Part shown: positions 44,694-53,385 of the stretch, one piece after another
Position numbering within the stretch: position 1 is the stretch's first letter
How the letters are laid out: every line of letters begins with the position of its first letter
Source of the DNA: Endozoicomonas sp965232255
Lineage (GTDB): Bacteria; Pseudomonadota; Gammaproteobacteria; Pseudomonadales; Endozoicomonadaceae
Direction of reading: 5' to 3'
Assembly: GCA_965232255.1 (NCBI GenBank)
Contig: OZ246962.1
Location: 434,001-498,000 of the forward strand
DNA: 64,000 bases
Program-made: the position numbers and the translations under genes
Notes under the pieces: generated by a model
Seen by the model: the letters and a program-made list of their open reading frames with translations, nothing else
Told to the model about the DNA's origin: nothing
Databases searched by the model: none

Positions 44694-44720
44694 ACTCTTA
44701 TGGGGAGACTCTTATGGGGA
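44693..44720. repeat. 14-bp perfect tandem duplication
   Basis: GACTCTTATGGGGA occurs twice head to tail between ptsG and the orphan gene. Confidence 0.85.
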
Positions 44721-44771
44721 GAAAGGGACCGCCGATAACAGTGCATCCAATAATACACAGGAAACAAGGCG

Positions 44772-45425
44772 ATGAACCAAGTTGGAGGCAATCACCAGCC
44801 GGTTAACCTGACACCGGCGCACAATAACACCAATACCCAGAATACTCGTGGCACTCAAGGAGCGTTCGGCCGATTCAAAGTCAGCGTATCCAACGTGTTA
44901 AAATCCTTTTTCACCCGTCTTGCTCCGGTACAGTCGCGTACGATCACTATTCAGTCGCGTCCCATTCAGTCCCGCACCGTTAGCCTCTCGCCAGTCACCC
45001 CCCAAAGCACTACTAATGATATGAAAACCGGCCAGGTTACCAATACTCTGATTGCCAATACTCTGGATGAAGCAAAGAACAGTCCTATGGTTGAGCACTG
45101 TTTCAGGCAAGTACGTGAATGTATGGAAGAAGTTCAAAAGCTCAAAGAGTCAGTCCGACAATTTCGCAACGGCACAAAACCAACAACTCATGAAGATCGC
45201 AGAACACTCAATCTGGACATGCAGGTGGCCAAGGGCAAATGCAAGGCCGCGCTCGACAATTTCAATAAAACCGTCGGGCCTGATTTGCAGATTGACTTTA
45301 ACGACCTGGAGATGGCGCTAGGCAATAAAGCTCAGCTGGAAGCCGGAGTGGCGTACCCGGAATTTGACCAGGAGTTTCTGGCTTACAGCAACTACAAAGC
45401 GCTGAAAAACCACTGGACGAGCTGA
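44772..45425 (+). CDS. Orphan effector-like protein with Asn/Gln/Thr/Ser-rich N-terminus
   Basis: A 217-residue protein with no family I recognise. A strong ribosome binding site (AGGAAACAAGG) precedes ATG 44772. The first 30 residues are rich in Asn, Gln, Thr and Gly and lack acidic residues, as in many type III secretion signals. Residues about 52-70 repeat the motif I-Q-S-R / Q-S-R-T. The rest (about 85-215) is mostly helical, with Lys/Glu/Gln-rich segments and two short Cys-containing stretches (HCFRQVRECMEE). It has been inserted between ptsG and crr, which otherwise form the glucose PTS pair. No secretion gene is nearby, so effector status is inference from composition. Confidence 0.6.
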   Translation: MNQVGGNHQPVNLTPAHNNTNTQNTRGTQGAFGRFKVSVSNVLKSFFTRLAPVQSRTITIQSRPIQSRTVSLSPVTPQSTTNDMKTGQVTNTLIANTLDEAKNSPMVEHCFRQVRECMEEVQKLKESVRQFRNGTKPTTHEDRRTLNLDMQVAKGKCKAALDNFNKTVGPDLQIDFNDLEMALGNKAQLEAGVAYPEFDQEFLAYSNYKALKNHWTS

Positions 45426-45433
45426 TCCCATTA

Positions 45434-45467
45434 CTCCCGTGATAAGCACAACCGCTATTCACGGGAG
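45434..45467. terminator. Hairpin between orphan and crr
   Basis: CTCCCGTGA pairs perfectly with TCACGGGAG around a 16-base loop. It sits between the convergent ends of the orphan gene and crr. No T-tract. Confidence 0.5.
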
Positions 45468-45481
45468 CAATCCTAACTCAA

Positions 45482-45988
45482 TTAATTAATCACCACCTTA
45501 AGCAACTCATCGACGCCGGCCTTCACGTCGCCCTCCGACTTTTCCAGACGACTGACGTCTTTCATGGAGGTAATGACCACGGGGGTGATGATACTTCGGG
45601 CCGTATTGCTCAACAGGTCAAGATCCACCTCCAGCACCGGATCACCCGCCTTGACGTGCTGTCCTTCCTGGGCGAGGCGTTTGAAGCCTGTCCCATCAAG
45701 TTCCACTGTATCAATACCAAAGTGCACAAACAGCTCAATACCCGCTGGCGTATCAATACTGAATGCATGGTTGGAGTCAAAAATCTTGCTGATCACGCCA
45801 TCGCAAGGGGCCACCAAAATGTTGTCTGTTGGTTCAATGGCCAGACCATCGCCAACTATCTTGTCGGCAAAGACCTGGTCAGGTACCTCCTCCATGGGAA
45901 TAATGCGTCCGGATATCGGTGCTTTCAGGACGATTTCACGTTGGGACTCCAAGCCCAGAGTGTCTTTCAGTGCGTCAAGAATTCCCAT
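45482..45988 (-). CDS. crr: PTS glucose-specific EIIA component Crr
   Basis: EIIA-Glc passes phosphate from HPr to PtsG and, in enteric bacteria, also regulates adenylate cyclase and non-PTS sugar permeases. The 168-residue protein (E. coli 169) carries the phosphorylated histidine at residue 89 (LFVHFGIDTVEL). The start is ATG 45988; an in-frame extension to 46030 is not family-like. It is separate from ptsHI, which are not in this window, and is downstream of pfkA beyond a terminator, so it has its own promoter. The presence of EIIA-Glc next to a maltose uptake block in the same window makes inducer exclusion possible, but that is inference. Confidence 0.95.
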   Translation of the reverse strand: MGILDALKDTLGLESQREIVLKAPISGRIIPMEEVPDQVFADKIVGDGLAIEPTDNILVAPCDGVISKIFDSNHAFSIDTPAGIELFVHFGIDTVELDGTGFKRLAQEGQHVKAGDPVLEVDLDLLSNTARSIITPVVITSMKDVSRLEKSEGDVKAGVDELLKVVIN

Positions 45989-46184
45989 AAATGTCACCTG
46001 TTTGGCCAGTGCAGGTTCGCTAGAACCCAACGACAGTGAATCGAAGAAGCAGCCCTGATACCAGCCTGCTTCGCGATTTAGCAGAATCGCCGCAAATCCT
46101 CGCCTTTATGCCTTTATGCCCTCGGGTGCTGCGGGTGCGCTAGGGCGGGGAGTGTCACCATCTTACAGAATCTCAAAAGAAAAC

Positions 46185-46213
46185 AAAAAGCCTCATATTT
46201 CAGAGGCTTTTTT
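46185..46213 (-). terminator. Rho-independent terminator after pfkA
   Basis: AAAAAGCCTC and GAGGCTTTTT form a perfect 10-bp stem with an 8-base loop. The - strand reading has a T run, 25 bases after the pfkA stop; the + reading also has one, so it could act in both directions. Confidence 0.85.
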
Positions 46214-46237
46214 GTTGGTGAAACCGCAAACCGATGG

Positions 46238-47218
46238 TCACACGGAGACAATCTCGGCGACTTTCATCAAGTGACTGTCAATCTGGTGATGTTTGCTGAT
46301 AGCGCGCTCCAGCGGGGTCTTGACCACCTGTTGGTCACGCACACCAACCATAATACCGCTTTCGCCATTTTTCAGCGCTTCCACTGCCGCGACACCCAGG
46401 CGGCTGGCCAGCACACGGTCGAAACAAGTTGGCTTGCCGCCACGCTGGATGTGCCCTAGTACGGTGACTTTTACTTCGTACTTGGGGAACTTCTCCTCTA
46501 CTGCCCGGGCCAGCTCAAAAACACCGCCGCTGTGCTCGCCCTCGGCAACCACAACAATGCTTGATGTTTTGCCTGCCCGGCCGCTTTTTTGCAAGGACTC
46601 CATAAAGTTTTCTATGGACTTTTCCTGCTCAGGAATCAGGATATCCTCAGCACCGGAGGCAATACCGGTATTAAGGGCGATGAAGCCTGCATCTCGTCCC
46701 ATTACTTCAACGAAGAACAGGCGATTATGTGATGTAGCGGTATCACGAATCTTGTCAATTGCATCTACCACCGTGTTCAGGGCGGTGTCGTAACCGATGG
46801 TGTAGTCAGTGCCGTAGATATCGTTATCGATGGTGCCTGGCACACCAACACAAGGCAGGCCGTGCTCTTCTTCCAGCAACATGGCACCCGTGAATGAACC
46901 GTCACCGCCAATAACTACCAGCCCATCAAGGCCGGCTGCCTTGGCATTTTCATAGGCTTTCGCCCGGCCTTCTTTGGTACGGAACTCCTGGCAGCGGGCA
47001 GACTTCAAAAAGGTGCCACCGAGGTTAAGAATATTGGCCACCGAGCGGGCATCAGCGGGCTCCATGCAGTTTTCAATGAGCCCCTTGTAGCCTTCTTTGA
47101 TCATCACCGGCTCAATGTCGTAATAGATACAGGCACGCACGGCTGCACGGATGGCCGCGTTCATACCAGGAGCATCGCCACCGGAGGTCAAAACACCGAC
47201 TCTCTTTATTTGGGTCAT
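46238..47218 (-). CDS. pfkA: 6-phosphofructokinase PfkA
   Basis: PfkA is the ATP-dependent phosphofructokinase of glycolysis. The 326-residue protein (E. coli 320) has the N-terminal motif TSGGDAPGMNAAIR and the catalytic region G-T-I-D-N-D-I, with the conserved T-I-G-Y-D-T. It follows pyk by 72 bp on the same strand, so pyk-pfkA form an operon. The presence of PfkA means the complete Embden-Meyerhof route is available, unlike in pseudomonads. Confidence 0.97.
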   Translation of the reverse strand: MTQIKRVGVLTSGGDAPGMNAAIRAAVRACIYYDIEPVMIKEGYKGLIENCMEPADARSVANILNLGGTFLKSARCQEFRTKEGRAKAYENAKAAGLDGLVVIGGDGSFTGAMLLEEEHGLPCVGVPGTIDNDIYGTDYTIGYDTALNTVVDAIDKIRDTATSHNRLFFVEVMGRDAGFIALNTGIASGAEDILIPEQEKSIENFMESLQKSGRAGKTSSIVVVAEGEHSGGVFELARAVEEKFPKYEVKVTVLGHIQRGGKPTCFDRVLASRLGVAAVEALKNGESGIMVGVRDQQVVKTPLERAISKHHQIDSHLMKVAEIVSV

Positions 47219-47290
47219 GCCAGAATGTTCTCCTTCAAGGAACCTAAAAATGCTTAATGACAGCGTCAGCCGTTATGGACGGAGGTAAGG

Positions 47291-48724
47291 TCAGTCCACA
47301 CTGAGAATCTGCAAGGTGTTGGTGCCACCCTCGACTTCCTGACTCTCGCCTTTGGTCAAAATAATCTTGTCGCCAGCGGCCAACAGCCCACGCTCTTTCA
47401 ATACCTTGATGGCCTGGTCATTGACTTCTGGCCCGTACTCCGTGCCGCTGTCAAAGGCCACGGCCTCTACCCCACGATACAGCGCAACGCGGCGCTCAGT
47501 GGTTTTGTAGCGGGTCAGGGCAAAGATGGGTAGGCGGGTATTGATTCTGGACATCCAAAGCGGCGTTGAGCCGGTTTTGGTCAGACAGACAATCGCCTTG
47601 ATATCATCCAGATGGTTCGCAGCAAAAAGCGCCGCCTGGGCAATTGCCTCATCGACATGGCGGAACTTGCCTACACGACGCCTGGTCATGTATTCCACAG
47701 TCTGTTTTTCCGCGCCAATGCAGATGCGACTCATGGCCTTGACCACTTCATCGGGGCGTTTGCCGGTGGCTGTCTCGCCAGAAAGCATGACCGCATCAGT
47801 ACCATCAAGCACTGCGTTGGCCACATCAAACACTTCCGCGCGGGTGGGCTGGGTGTTGTGAATCATCGACTCCATCATCTGCGTGGCAGTAATCACCGGT
47901 TTATTCAGACGACGAGCTTCGTTAATCAGACGCTTCTGGGCCCCGATCAGTTCCGGATCACCAATTTCTACTCCCAAATCACCACGGGCAACCATTATCG
48001 CGTCCGAAGCAGCAATCACCTCAGCCAGCAAATGATGATCATTAACCACTTCTGCACGTTCAATCTTGGACAGTATGGCCGCTGTGCCGCCAGCTTCGCG
48101 TAACAGGCGTCGGGCTTCTTCCACATCGCTGGCGCTGCGTACAAAGGAAACTGCCAGGTAGTCCACTTCCAGCTCGGCAGCCAGCAGGATATCCTGCTTG
48201 TCTTTGTCAGTCAGTGCCGCTGCTGATAGCCCTCCACCTTGCAGGTTAATGCCTTTGTTATTGGACAGTTCACCACCATTAATGACGCGGGTCAGGATGC
48301 GCGGACCATCAATCGCCAACACTTCGAGGCTGATGCGCCCATCGTCAAGTAACAGGATATCGCCAACCTTGCAGTCATTGGGCAAGTCCTTATAGCCAAG
48401 GCCTACGTGCGTTTCATCACCATCATCAATGGGCAAGCTGGCGTCCAGGGTAAAACGTGCCCCGTCCGGGAGATGAATCTTGCCATTCTGGAATCGGCCA
48501 ATGCGGATTTTCGGGCCTTGCAGATCACCGAGGATCGCCACCGGACGATTTAATCGAGAGGCTATCTGACGAATAAGCTGGGCTCGGGCCTTGTGATCCT
48601 CAGCCTCGCCGTGGGAGAAGTTAAGACGAACAGCATTAACGCCGGCTTCGATGAGCTTTTGCAGTTGCTCTTCAGATTCCGTCGCCGGTCCGAGTGTTGC
48701 GACAATTTTGGTGCGTCTGAGCAT
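47291..48724 (-). CDS. pyk: Pyruvate kinase (PykA type)
   Basis: Pyruvate kinase makes pyruvate and ATP from phosphoenolpyruvate. The 477-residue sequence is close to E. coli PykA (480) over its length, with the N-terminal RRTKIVATLGPAT, the catalytic-site motif DAIMVARGDLGVEIG and the substrate loop ITATQMMESM. It is the first gene of the pyk-pfkA unit, following the gap terminator by about 290 bases of leader. AMP/sugar-phosphate activation, typical of PykA, cannot be read from sequence. Confidence 0.96.
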   Translation of the reverse strand: MLRRTKIVATLGPATESEEQLQKLIEAGVNAVRLNFSHGEAEDHKARAQLIRQIASRLNRPVAILGDLQGPKIRIGRFQNGKIHLPDGARFTLDASLPIDDGDETHVGLGYKDLPNDCKVGDILLLDDGRISLEVLAIDGPRILTRVINGGELSNNKGINLQGGGLSAAALTDKDKQDILLAAELEVDYLAVSFVRSASDVEEARRLLREAGGTAAILSKIERAEVVNDHHLLAEVIAASDAIMVARGDLGVEIGDPELIGAQKRLINEARRLNKPVITATQMMESMIHNTQPTRAEVFDVANAVLDGTDAVMLSGETATGKRPDEVVKAMSRICIGAEKQTVEYMTRRRVGKFRHVDEAIAQAALFAANHLDDIKAIVCLTKTGSTPLWMSRINTRLPIFALTRYKTTERRVALYRGVEAVAFDSGTEYGPEVNDQAIKVLKERGLLAAGDKIILTKGESQEVEGGTNTLQILSVD

Positions 48725-49014
48725 GGTTATCCTCTCGCTTGTACAGCCGCCGCGATCCAGAGCCTGCTCAGCCCACAGAAAGCCCTTATCTCATCCAGCA
48801 GGAATCAATACAGCATGCGACAGGCAATAATGAATCGTTATTACTTACAGCCTATAAACGACAAACGCTTAAAGCCGGAGAGCCGGATTATCAAGCGAAG
48901 TATGAACAAAAGAAGACACTATCTGAGCGTATTTCCAGAGTATAGGAGTTCAGCGCTCCCTTGGATAAAACACCATCTTCTCTTTGTTCACGACAGTTAA
49001 CGTATAGTCCAATA
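48725..49014. other. Leader region of pyk
   Basis: 290 bases between the gap terminator and pyk. No gene, promoter pair or Cra-type operator was convincing. Confidence 0.4.
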
Positions 49015-49043
49015 AACACAGGCCCGATAAACGAGCCTGTGTT
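49015..49043 (-). terminator. Terminator hairpin after gap
   Basis: AACACAGGC pairs perfectly with GCCTGTGTT around an 11-base loop, about 20 bases after the leftward gap gene. The - strand reads TTTATT after the stem, a weak T-tract. Confidence 0.7.
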
Positions 49044-49063
49044 GTCATCAGCCTAAACTAACC

Positions 49064-50071
49064 TCAGGCTTCCATGAAAGCCTTGGACGTGTCGAGCATA
49101 CGGTTAGAGAAGCCCCACTCGTTGTCGTACCAGGACATAACCTTGACCAGGTTGCCCAGAACACGAGTCTGGGTAGCGTCAAAGTTAGAAGAGTACGCAC
49201 TGTGGTTGAAGTCCATGGAGACCAGCGGCTCATAGTTTACAGTCAAGACAGTAGCCATGGCTGGAGTAGACTTGGCGGCTGCCGCGATGATTTCGTTCAC
49301 TTCTTCAACAGTGGTTTTGCGAGCGGCAACGAAGTTCAGGTCAACCAGGGAAACGTTGATGGTAGGCACACGCACCGCCATACCGTCAATCTTGCCCTTC
49401 AGTTCTGGAATTACCAGACCAACGGCAGAAGCAGCACCAGTGGCAGTCGGAATCATGTTCATGGCCGCAGCACGGGCACGGTACAGGTCAGAGTGGTAAA
49501 CATCGCTCAGACGCTGGTCGTTGGTGTAAGAATGAATAGTGGTCATCAGACCTTCTTCGATGCCCAGCGCGTCGTTCAGCGGCTTGGCCAGTGGTGCCAG
49601 ACAGTTGGTGGTGCAAGACGCGTTAGAGATAACGGTCATCTCAGGAGTCAGAATGTCCTGGTTAACGCCATAAACGATAGTGGCATCAACGTCGGTGCCA
49701 GGTGCAGAGATGACAACTTTTTTCGCACCTGCTTTCAGATGAGCCTCGCACTGGCTCTTGGAGCGGAATAAGCCAGTACATTCCAAGACCACATCAACAC
49801 CCAGCGCGCCCCATGGCAAGTTGGCAGGATCGCGCTCAGAGAAAATCTTGATCTCGTCACCGTCAACAAACATAGCACCGTCGCCTTCTTCAACCTGAGC
49901 GTTGAAACGGCCGTGAACAGTATCGTATTTGGTCAGATGAGTATTGATCTTTGCGTCACCCAGATCATTAATGGCAACAATCTGTAACTCATCGCGACGG
50001 CCTGTTTCGTAAAGTGCACGCAGTATGTTGCGACCGATACGGCCGTAGCCATTAATAGCAAGCTTGATCAT
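49064..50071 (-). CDS. gap: Type I glyceraldehyde-3-phosphate dehydrogenase
   Basis: Gap oxidises glyceraldehyde-3-phosphate with NAD and phosphate. The 335-residue protein has the NAD-binding N-terminus IKLAINGYGRIGRN, the catalytic cysteine in ASCTTNC, and NEWGFSNRM near the end. The start is ATG 50071, which gives the normal N-terminus; an in-frame extension to 50095 is unlikely. It has its own terminator, so it is transcribed alone, ahead of the pyk-pfkA unit. Confidence 0.97.
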   Translation of the reverse strand: MIKLAINGYGRIGRNILRALYETGRRDELQIVAINDLGDAKINTHLTKYDTVHGRFNAQVEEGDGAMFVDGDEIKIFSERDPANLPWGALGVDVVLECTGLFRSKSQCEAHLKAGAKKVVISAPGTDVDATIVYGVNQDILTPEMTVISNASCTTNCLAPLAKPLNDALGIEEGLMTTIHSYTNDQRLSDVYHSDLYRARAAAMNMIPTATGAASAVGLVIPELKGKIDGMAVRVPTINVSLVDLNFVAARKTTVEEVNEIIAAAAKSTPAMATVLTVNYEPLVSMDFNHSAYSSNFDATQTRVLGNLVKVMSWYDNEWGFSNRMLDTSKAFMEA

Positions 50072-51232
50072 GATGTCTCCAATACCGTTAGTCAAAGCGG
50101 GAAACCGCTCTTTCTCCAGTTAACAGGATCTCTTAACATGCAGCGCAGCGAACACGTCCGATGACAAACTGCTATGAATAATCACAGCATTTGACAGCAG
50201 GGGCGTTCACAGCTTTATTACCAACCATCACATGGGAGTGACTAATAGCTGGTAAGCGCATGTTAAAAACCCACTTCACGGGATTTTCGTTTGTGAAGAG
50301 TATGAGCTTATCAACAAGGGCTGGGTTTTTGGTGAGGCGACGTTGCAGGCGTTATGCAAAAAACGACACAAGATGCATAATTCCACACCATTGCTCATCT
50401 GGGACCAACCGTTTGCCGATGCCACCGGCCTGCTTCTTACGGCCAGTGTAATATAAAGTGTGATCGAAAAATCGCGATCCAGCAAAACGCTGCTATTTTG
50501 CCGCTACTGCTGGTTCTGCTTTTGTGTATTTACCTTATCTGAATATCCAGCAAGTTTATCTTAGCTTGCCAAACAACCAGCTGTTAAATAACACACTTGG
50601 ATCAGCATCTTTACTTAGACGCATAATGCGGACTGTCAGCCCAGTAGTCAAGCCTGTCAAGGCGCTACCAGTAATAATTACTCTATCGGTGCCATAAGAT
50701 ACGCTTATCAAAAATGAACAACCATTGGCCACGTAAATTGCCAAAACACACTGCGACAAATCGAATTTATACAACACAGTAACAATAACTCATTTATGCA
50801 CCAACAGAGCCAAAAGAAGAAAAAGCACTAAAAATCCTGCTTCTTGCCGATTCCTGGCATAAAAGGCAGTAGCAGAGGCCAATACGACAACCAATGGATA
50901 GCAGCAAGGGGACCTTTCCCGGCAACAACAAATAGTTTGATCAGACAATCAAAAAAAAACAATCAAGCAAAATTATTAACAGAATACAGTCGTTTGTCAG
51001 TAAAGGCTGCCAGGTTCTTTTATGCCCTTGTCGCCCAAAAGCCAGAGTTCATAAGGGCCTGCCCCGAGCTGTTGTGGATAAACCTGTAATTTGGCTATTG
51101 ATTGCCAATCCAGTTATGAGGGTTCGTTGTAAGAAGCAATAATCAAAGCCCGGTAAAACCACTTTTACTAAATCTTCCCGCTTGCATAGAATTCGCCCCA
51201 CAATTTCTCATCTAATCAGTGCAAAATTACAG
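50072..51232. other. Long intergenic region between gap and the DMT transporter
   Basis: 1.16 kb without a gene I can support. Open frames of 60-80 codons exist (50260-50451, 50556-50777, 50844-51089) but none has a good ribosome binding site, a family or conserved composition. It holds the divergent promoters of gap and the transporter gene. AT-rich stretches around 50500-50800 could include non-coding RNA, but I cannot define one. Confidence 0.45.
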
Positions 51233-52156
51233 ATGCTAAAAAATTACCTTTTTTTACTGGGGATCGGGACTATCTGGGGGTCTCAATTTATCTTTCAGCA
51301 AATGGCAGTGGCTGATATCCCGCCCGTATGGGTGGGTGCCGGTCGCTCAGTGATTGGCTTTTTAACGCTGCTGCTCATCTGCAAGGGGCTGAAGCTGACC
51401 AGTACCAGCAATCAATGGCTGAGATTCAACCTGATCGGTCTGTTGGAAGCCACCATTCCGTTTGTCTTGGTGGCCTGGGGTCAACAGTACCTGGACACAG
51501 CCATTGCCGCCATTTTGATGGGCACCATCCCATTCTTTACCGTTATTCTGGCGCCGCTGCTGATCAAAGGAGCACGCATCACCCTGGCCGGCATGGGCAG
51601 TGTGCTGCTGGGCTTTGTGGGCCTATTGATCTTGTTTTACCCGGAGTTGGCCTCGGGTAATGGCAATACCAACCTGATGGCGGCAGGAGCCATTATCATT
51701 GCCTCAGCCTGCTTTGCCATCGGCCTGTTGCTACTTAAAGGCGTGGCAAATGAAAATCCGCTGATTGTGGCCAGAAATGTCCTCGGCAGCGCATCGTTAC
51801 AAATTGTGCTTATTGCCACGCTCCTGACCATTGTTGCGCCAATGCCCAGCATTGACCTGACACCTGCCAGTCTTGGTGCCATCACCTACCTGGGCACCAT
51901 GTGCGCCGGCCTGGTGTATTTCCTCTATATGATCCTGATTCGTGATGCTGGGCCGATCTTTGCCTCGTTGAACAACTATCTGGTCCCACTTATTGGTGTT
52001 CTGCTCGGTGCCACCATTAACGACGAAGCACTGGCAACCCACACCTGGGCAGCACTGGCTACCATATTGGCGGCAGTGGCTTTTAACCAGATCTTTTCCA
52101 GCGCGCCAACATCAGAAACCAAGCCAAGCAAACCGCTAACAGAGACACCTGAGTAG
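51233..52156 (+). CDS. EamA/DMT superfamily transporter (RhaT-like)
   Basis: A 307-residue membrane protein with about ten hydrophobic helices and the two EamA repeats; the first begins with GIGTIWGSQFIFQQMAVADIP and the second in the segment beginning near ACFAIGLLLLKG. Such proteins export or import amino acids, metabolites or drugs; the substrate is unknown. The start is ATG 51233 rather than an upstream TTG at 51182. A strong terminator follows, and tRNA-His lies downstream. It breaks the glycolytic gene series and is probably unrelated to it. Confidence 0.9.
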   Translation: MLKNYLFLLGIGTIWGSQFIFQQMAVADIPPVWVGAGRSVIGFLTLLLICKGLKLTSTSNQWLRFNLIGLLEATIPFVLVAWGQQYLDTAIAAILMGTIPFFTVILAPLLIKGARITLAGMGSVLLGFVGLLILFYPELASGNGNTNLMAAGAIIIASACFAIGLLLLKGVANENPLIVARNVLGSASLQIVLIATLLTIVAPMPSIDLTPASLGAITYLGTMCAGLVYFLYMILIRDAGPIFASLNNYLVPLIGVLLGATINDEALATHTWAALATILAAVAFNQIFSSAPTSETKPSKPLTETPE

Positions 52157-52167
52157 CAACGAACAAA

Positions 52168-52208
52168 CGCAGCTCACCAAATTGCCACAGGTTGAGCTGC
52201 GCTTTTTT
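52168..52208 (+). terminator. Rho-independent terminator after the DMT transporter
   Basis: CGCAGCTCA pairs perfectly with TGAGCTGCG around a 16-base loop and is followed by six T (52203-52208). Confidence 0.8.
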
Positions 52209-52270
52209 GCCCAACAAACGTGTCGTTTTTTTCCAGCGCAGAAAAAACAGAAAAAAATCTCGCATCCTAC

Positions 52271-52298
52271 TTGCATGCCTATCAGCTTTCCTTATAAT
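52271..52298 (+). promoter_or_regulatory. Promoter of tRNA-His
   Basis: TTGCAT (52271-52276) and a perfect TATAAT (52293-52298) are separated by 16 bases. A GC-rich stretch (CAGCGGCGC) follows the -10, as in stringently controlled stable-RNA promoters. The tRNA starts about 43 bases after the -10. Confidence 0.75.
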
Positions 52299-52341
52299 CA
52301 GCGGCGCTGGTGCAAGATGCACTTGCGCACCAAGCCATGAT

Positions 52342-52418
52342 GGTGGGCGTAGCTCAGTTGGCAGAGCTCCGGATTGTGATTCCGGCGGTCGAGGGTTCGA
52401 GCCCCTTCGCCCACCCCA
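52342..52418 (+). tRNA. hisR: tRNA-His (GTG)
   Basis: A complete cloverleaf can be drawn. The acceptor stem GTGGGCG (52343-52349) pairs with CGCCCAC (52408-52414). The encoded extra G at 52342 pairs with C at 52415, the identity feature of tRNA-His. CCA is encoded at 52416-52418. The anticodon GTG is at 52376-52378 in the loop TTGTGAT, the D-loop contains AGTTGGCAG and the T-arm contains GGTTCGAGCCC. Confidence 0.98.
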
Positions 52419-52634
52419 TCTTGTTATTTCCCTCTTTTATCTATCCCTTCTCTTTTTTTTCTCACGACAACTGTTTAACAGTGCAGCTATGGCTATCCAT
52501 TCAGCCCAGGGCGTCGGCACGGTAATTGTCGGGCAAATGCACTGGCTGCATTTGTGGTAATGTCCCTACATTGGAATTCCAGCAAGATATAATCTGGTTC
52601 TGGCATTTGATTTAACGGGCTGGCAGGTGAATTT

Positions 52635-53348
52635 ATGGCTATGAGCAAGGTTATAGGGCATCGGGGTCTGGCCGGAGAAGCGCCGGAGAACACACTAGCC
52701 GCCATCCGTCAGGCAGCCCAACACGGGCTTAAGTGGATAGAAGTCGATGTAACACTACTTGGCGACGGAACTGCGGTGTTATTTCATGATCGACGGCTTA
52801 ATCGCACCAGCAACCATACTGGACGACTGAAATCGTTTACCCGCACAAAGCTGCCATCTATCGATGCTGGCAGCTGGTTCTCAGCACAGTTTGCCGGTGA
52901 GCCCATTCCTGAACTTGGCGCTGCACTGTCGTTAATAAAAGAGTTGGGGCTGGGCCTGAATCTTGAGCTAAAGACCAACGGTTGTCACGAAGTACAACTG
53001 GTGGATACAGTGCTCCAGGCGCTTAACGAAGCTGACCTGGACCGGGAGCAACTGAGAATATCCAGCTTTAACCATCGGGCGCTGGTCAACTTTTCTGGCC
53101 GTTCCGATCTTCCGGTTGCCCATCTGTTTGACCGACTGCCGCTTAACTGGCGGCAAAAAGCAGAGCGAACCGGTGCTGTGGCAATCCATCTGAACGCTGC
53201 AAAAACATCCGCCAAACAAATTCTGAAAATACGTTCAGCAGGTTACGAGCTTTACTGTTACACCGTTAATTCAGTGGATGCGGCCAAAAGGCTTATCGAC
53301 AGCGGCATTAATGGTGTGTTTTCAGACTTCCCATTATCGGGAATATAG
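52635..53348 (+). CDS. ugpQ: Cytoplasmic glycerophosphodiester phosphodiesterase UgpQ-like
   Basis: Hydrolyses glycerophosphodiesters to glycerol-3-phosphate and an alcohol. The 237-residue protein (E. coli UgpQ 247) has no signal peptide. The GDPD motif H-R-G at residues 8-10 and the metal/catalytic E-V-D-V (EVDVTLLGDGTAVLFHD) are intact; the general-base histidine is in L-F-H-D. Metal ligands continue in LNLELKTN. It lies between tRNA-His and the convergent fbaA. Confidence 0.92.
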   Translation: MAMSKVIGHRGLAGEAPENTLAAIRQAAQHGLKWIEVDVTLLGDGTAVLFHDRRLNRTSNHTGRLKSFTRTKLPSIDAGSWFSAQFAGEPIPELGAALSLIKELGLGLNLELKTNGCHEVQLVDTVLQALNEADLDREQLRISSFNHRALVNFSGRSDLPVAHLFDRLPLNWRQKAERTGAVAIHLNAAKTSAKQILKIRSAGYELYCYTVNSVDAAKRLIDSGINGVFSDFPLSGI

Positions 53349-53352
53349 GAAA

Positions 53353-53373
53353 GCACCGGCAGATCGCCGGTGC
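53353..53373. terminator. Hairpin between convergent ugpQ and fbaA
   Basis: GCACCGGC pairs perfectly with GCCGGTGC around a 5-base loop. It lies five bases after ugpQ and thirteen before the fbaA stop. No T-tract on either side. Confidence 0.6.
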
Positions 53374-53385
53374 CAGCTGCAGGAA

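Noticed and set aside
44671..44720. Remnant of an insertion sequence between ptsG and the orphan
   Set aside because: Only a hairpin and a tandem duplication are present; no inverted ends or transposase fragment.
50072..50300. Possible Cra or HexR operators before gap and adhE
   Set aside because: Only partial matches such as TGTAAT half-sites were found; no full palindrome.
50260..51089. Frames of 60-80 codons in the gap-DMT interval
   Set aside because: Weak starts, unusual composition and no similarity to known families, so treated as chance.
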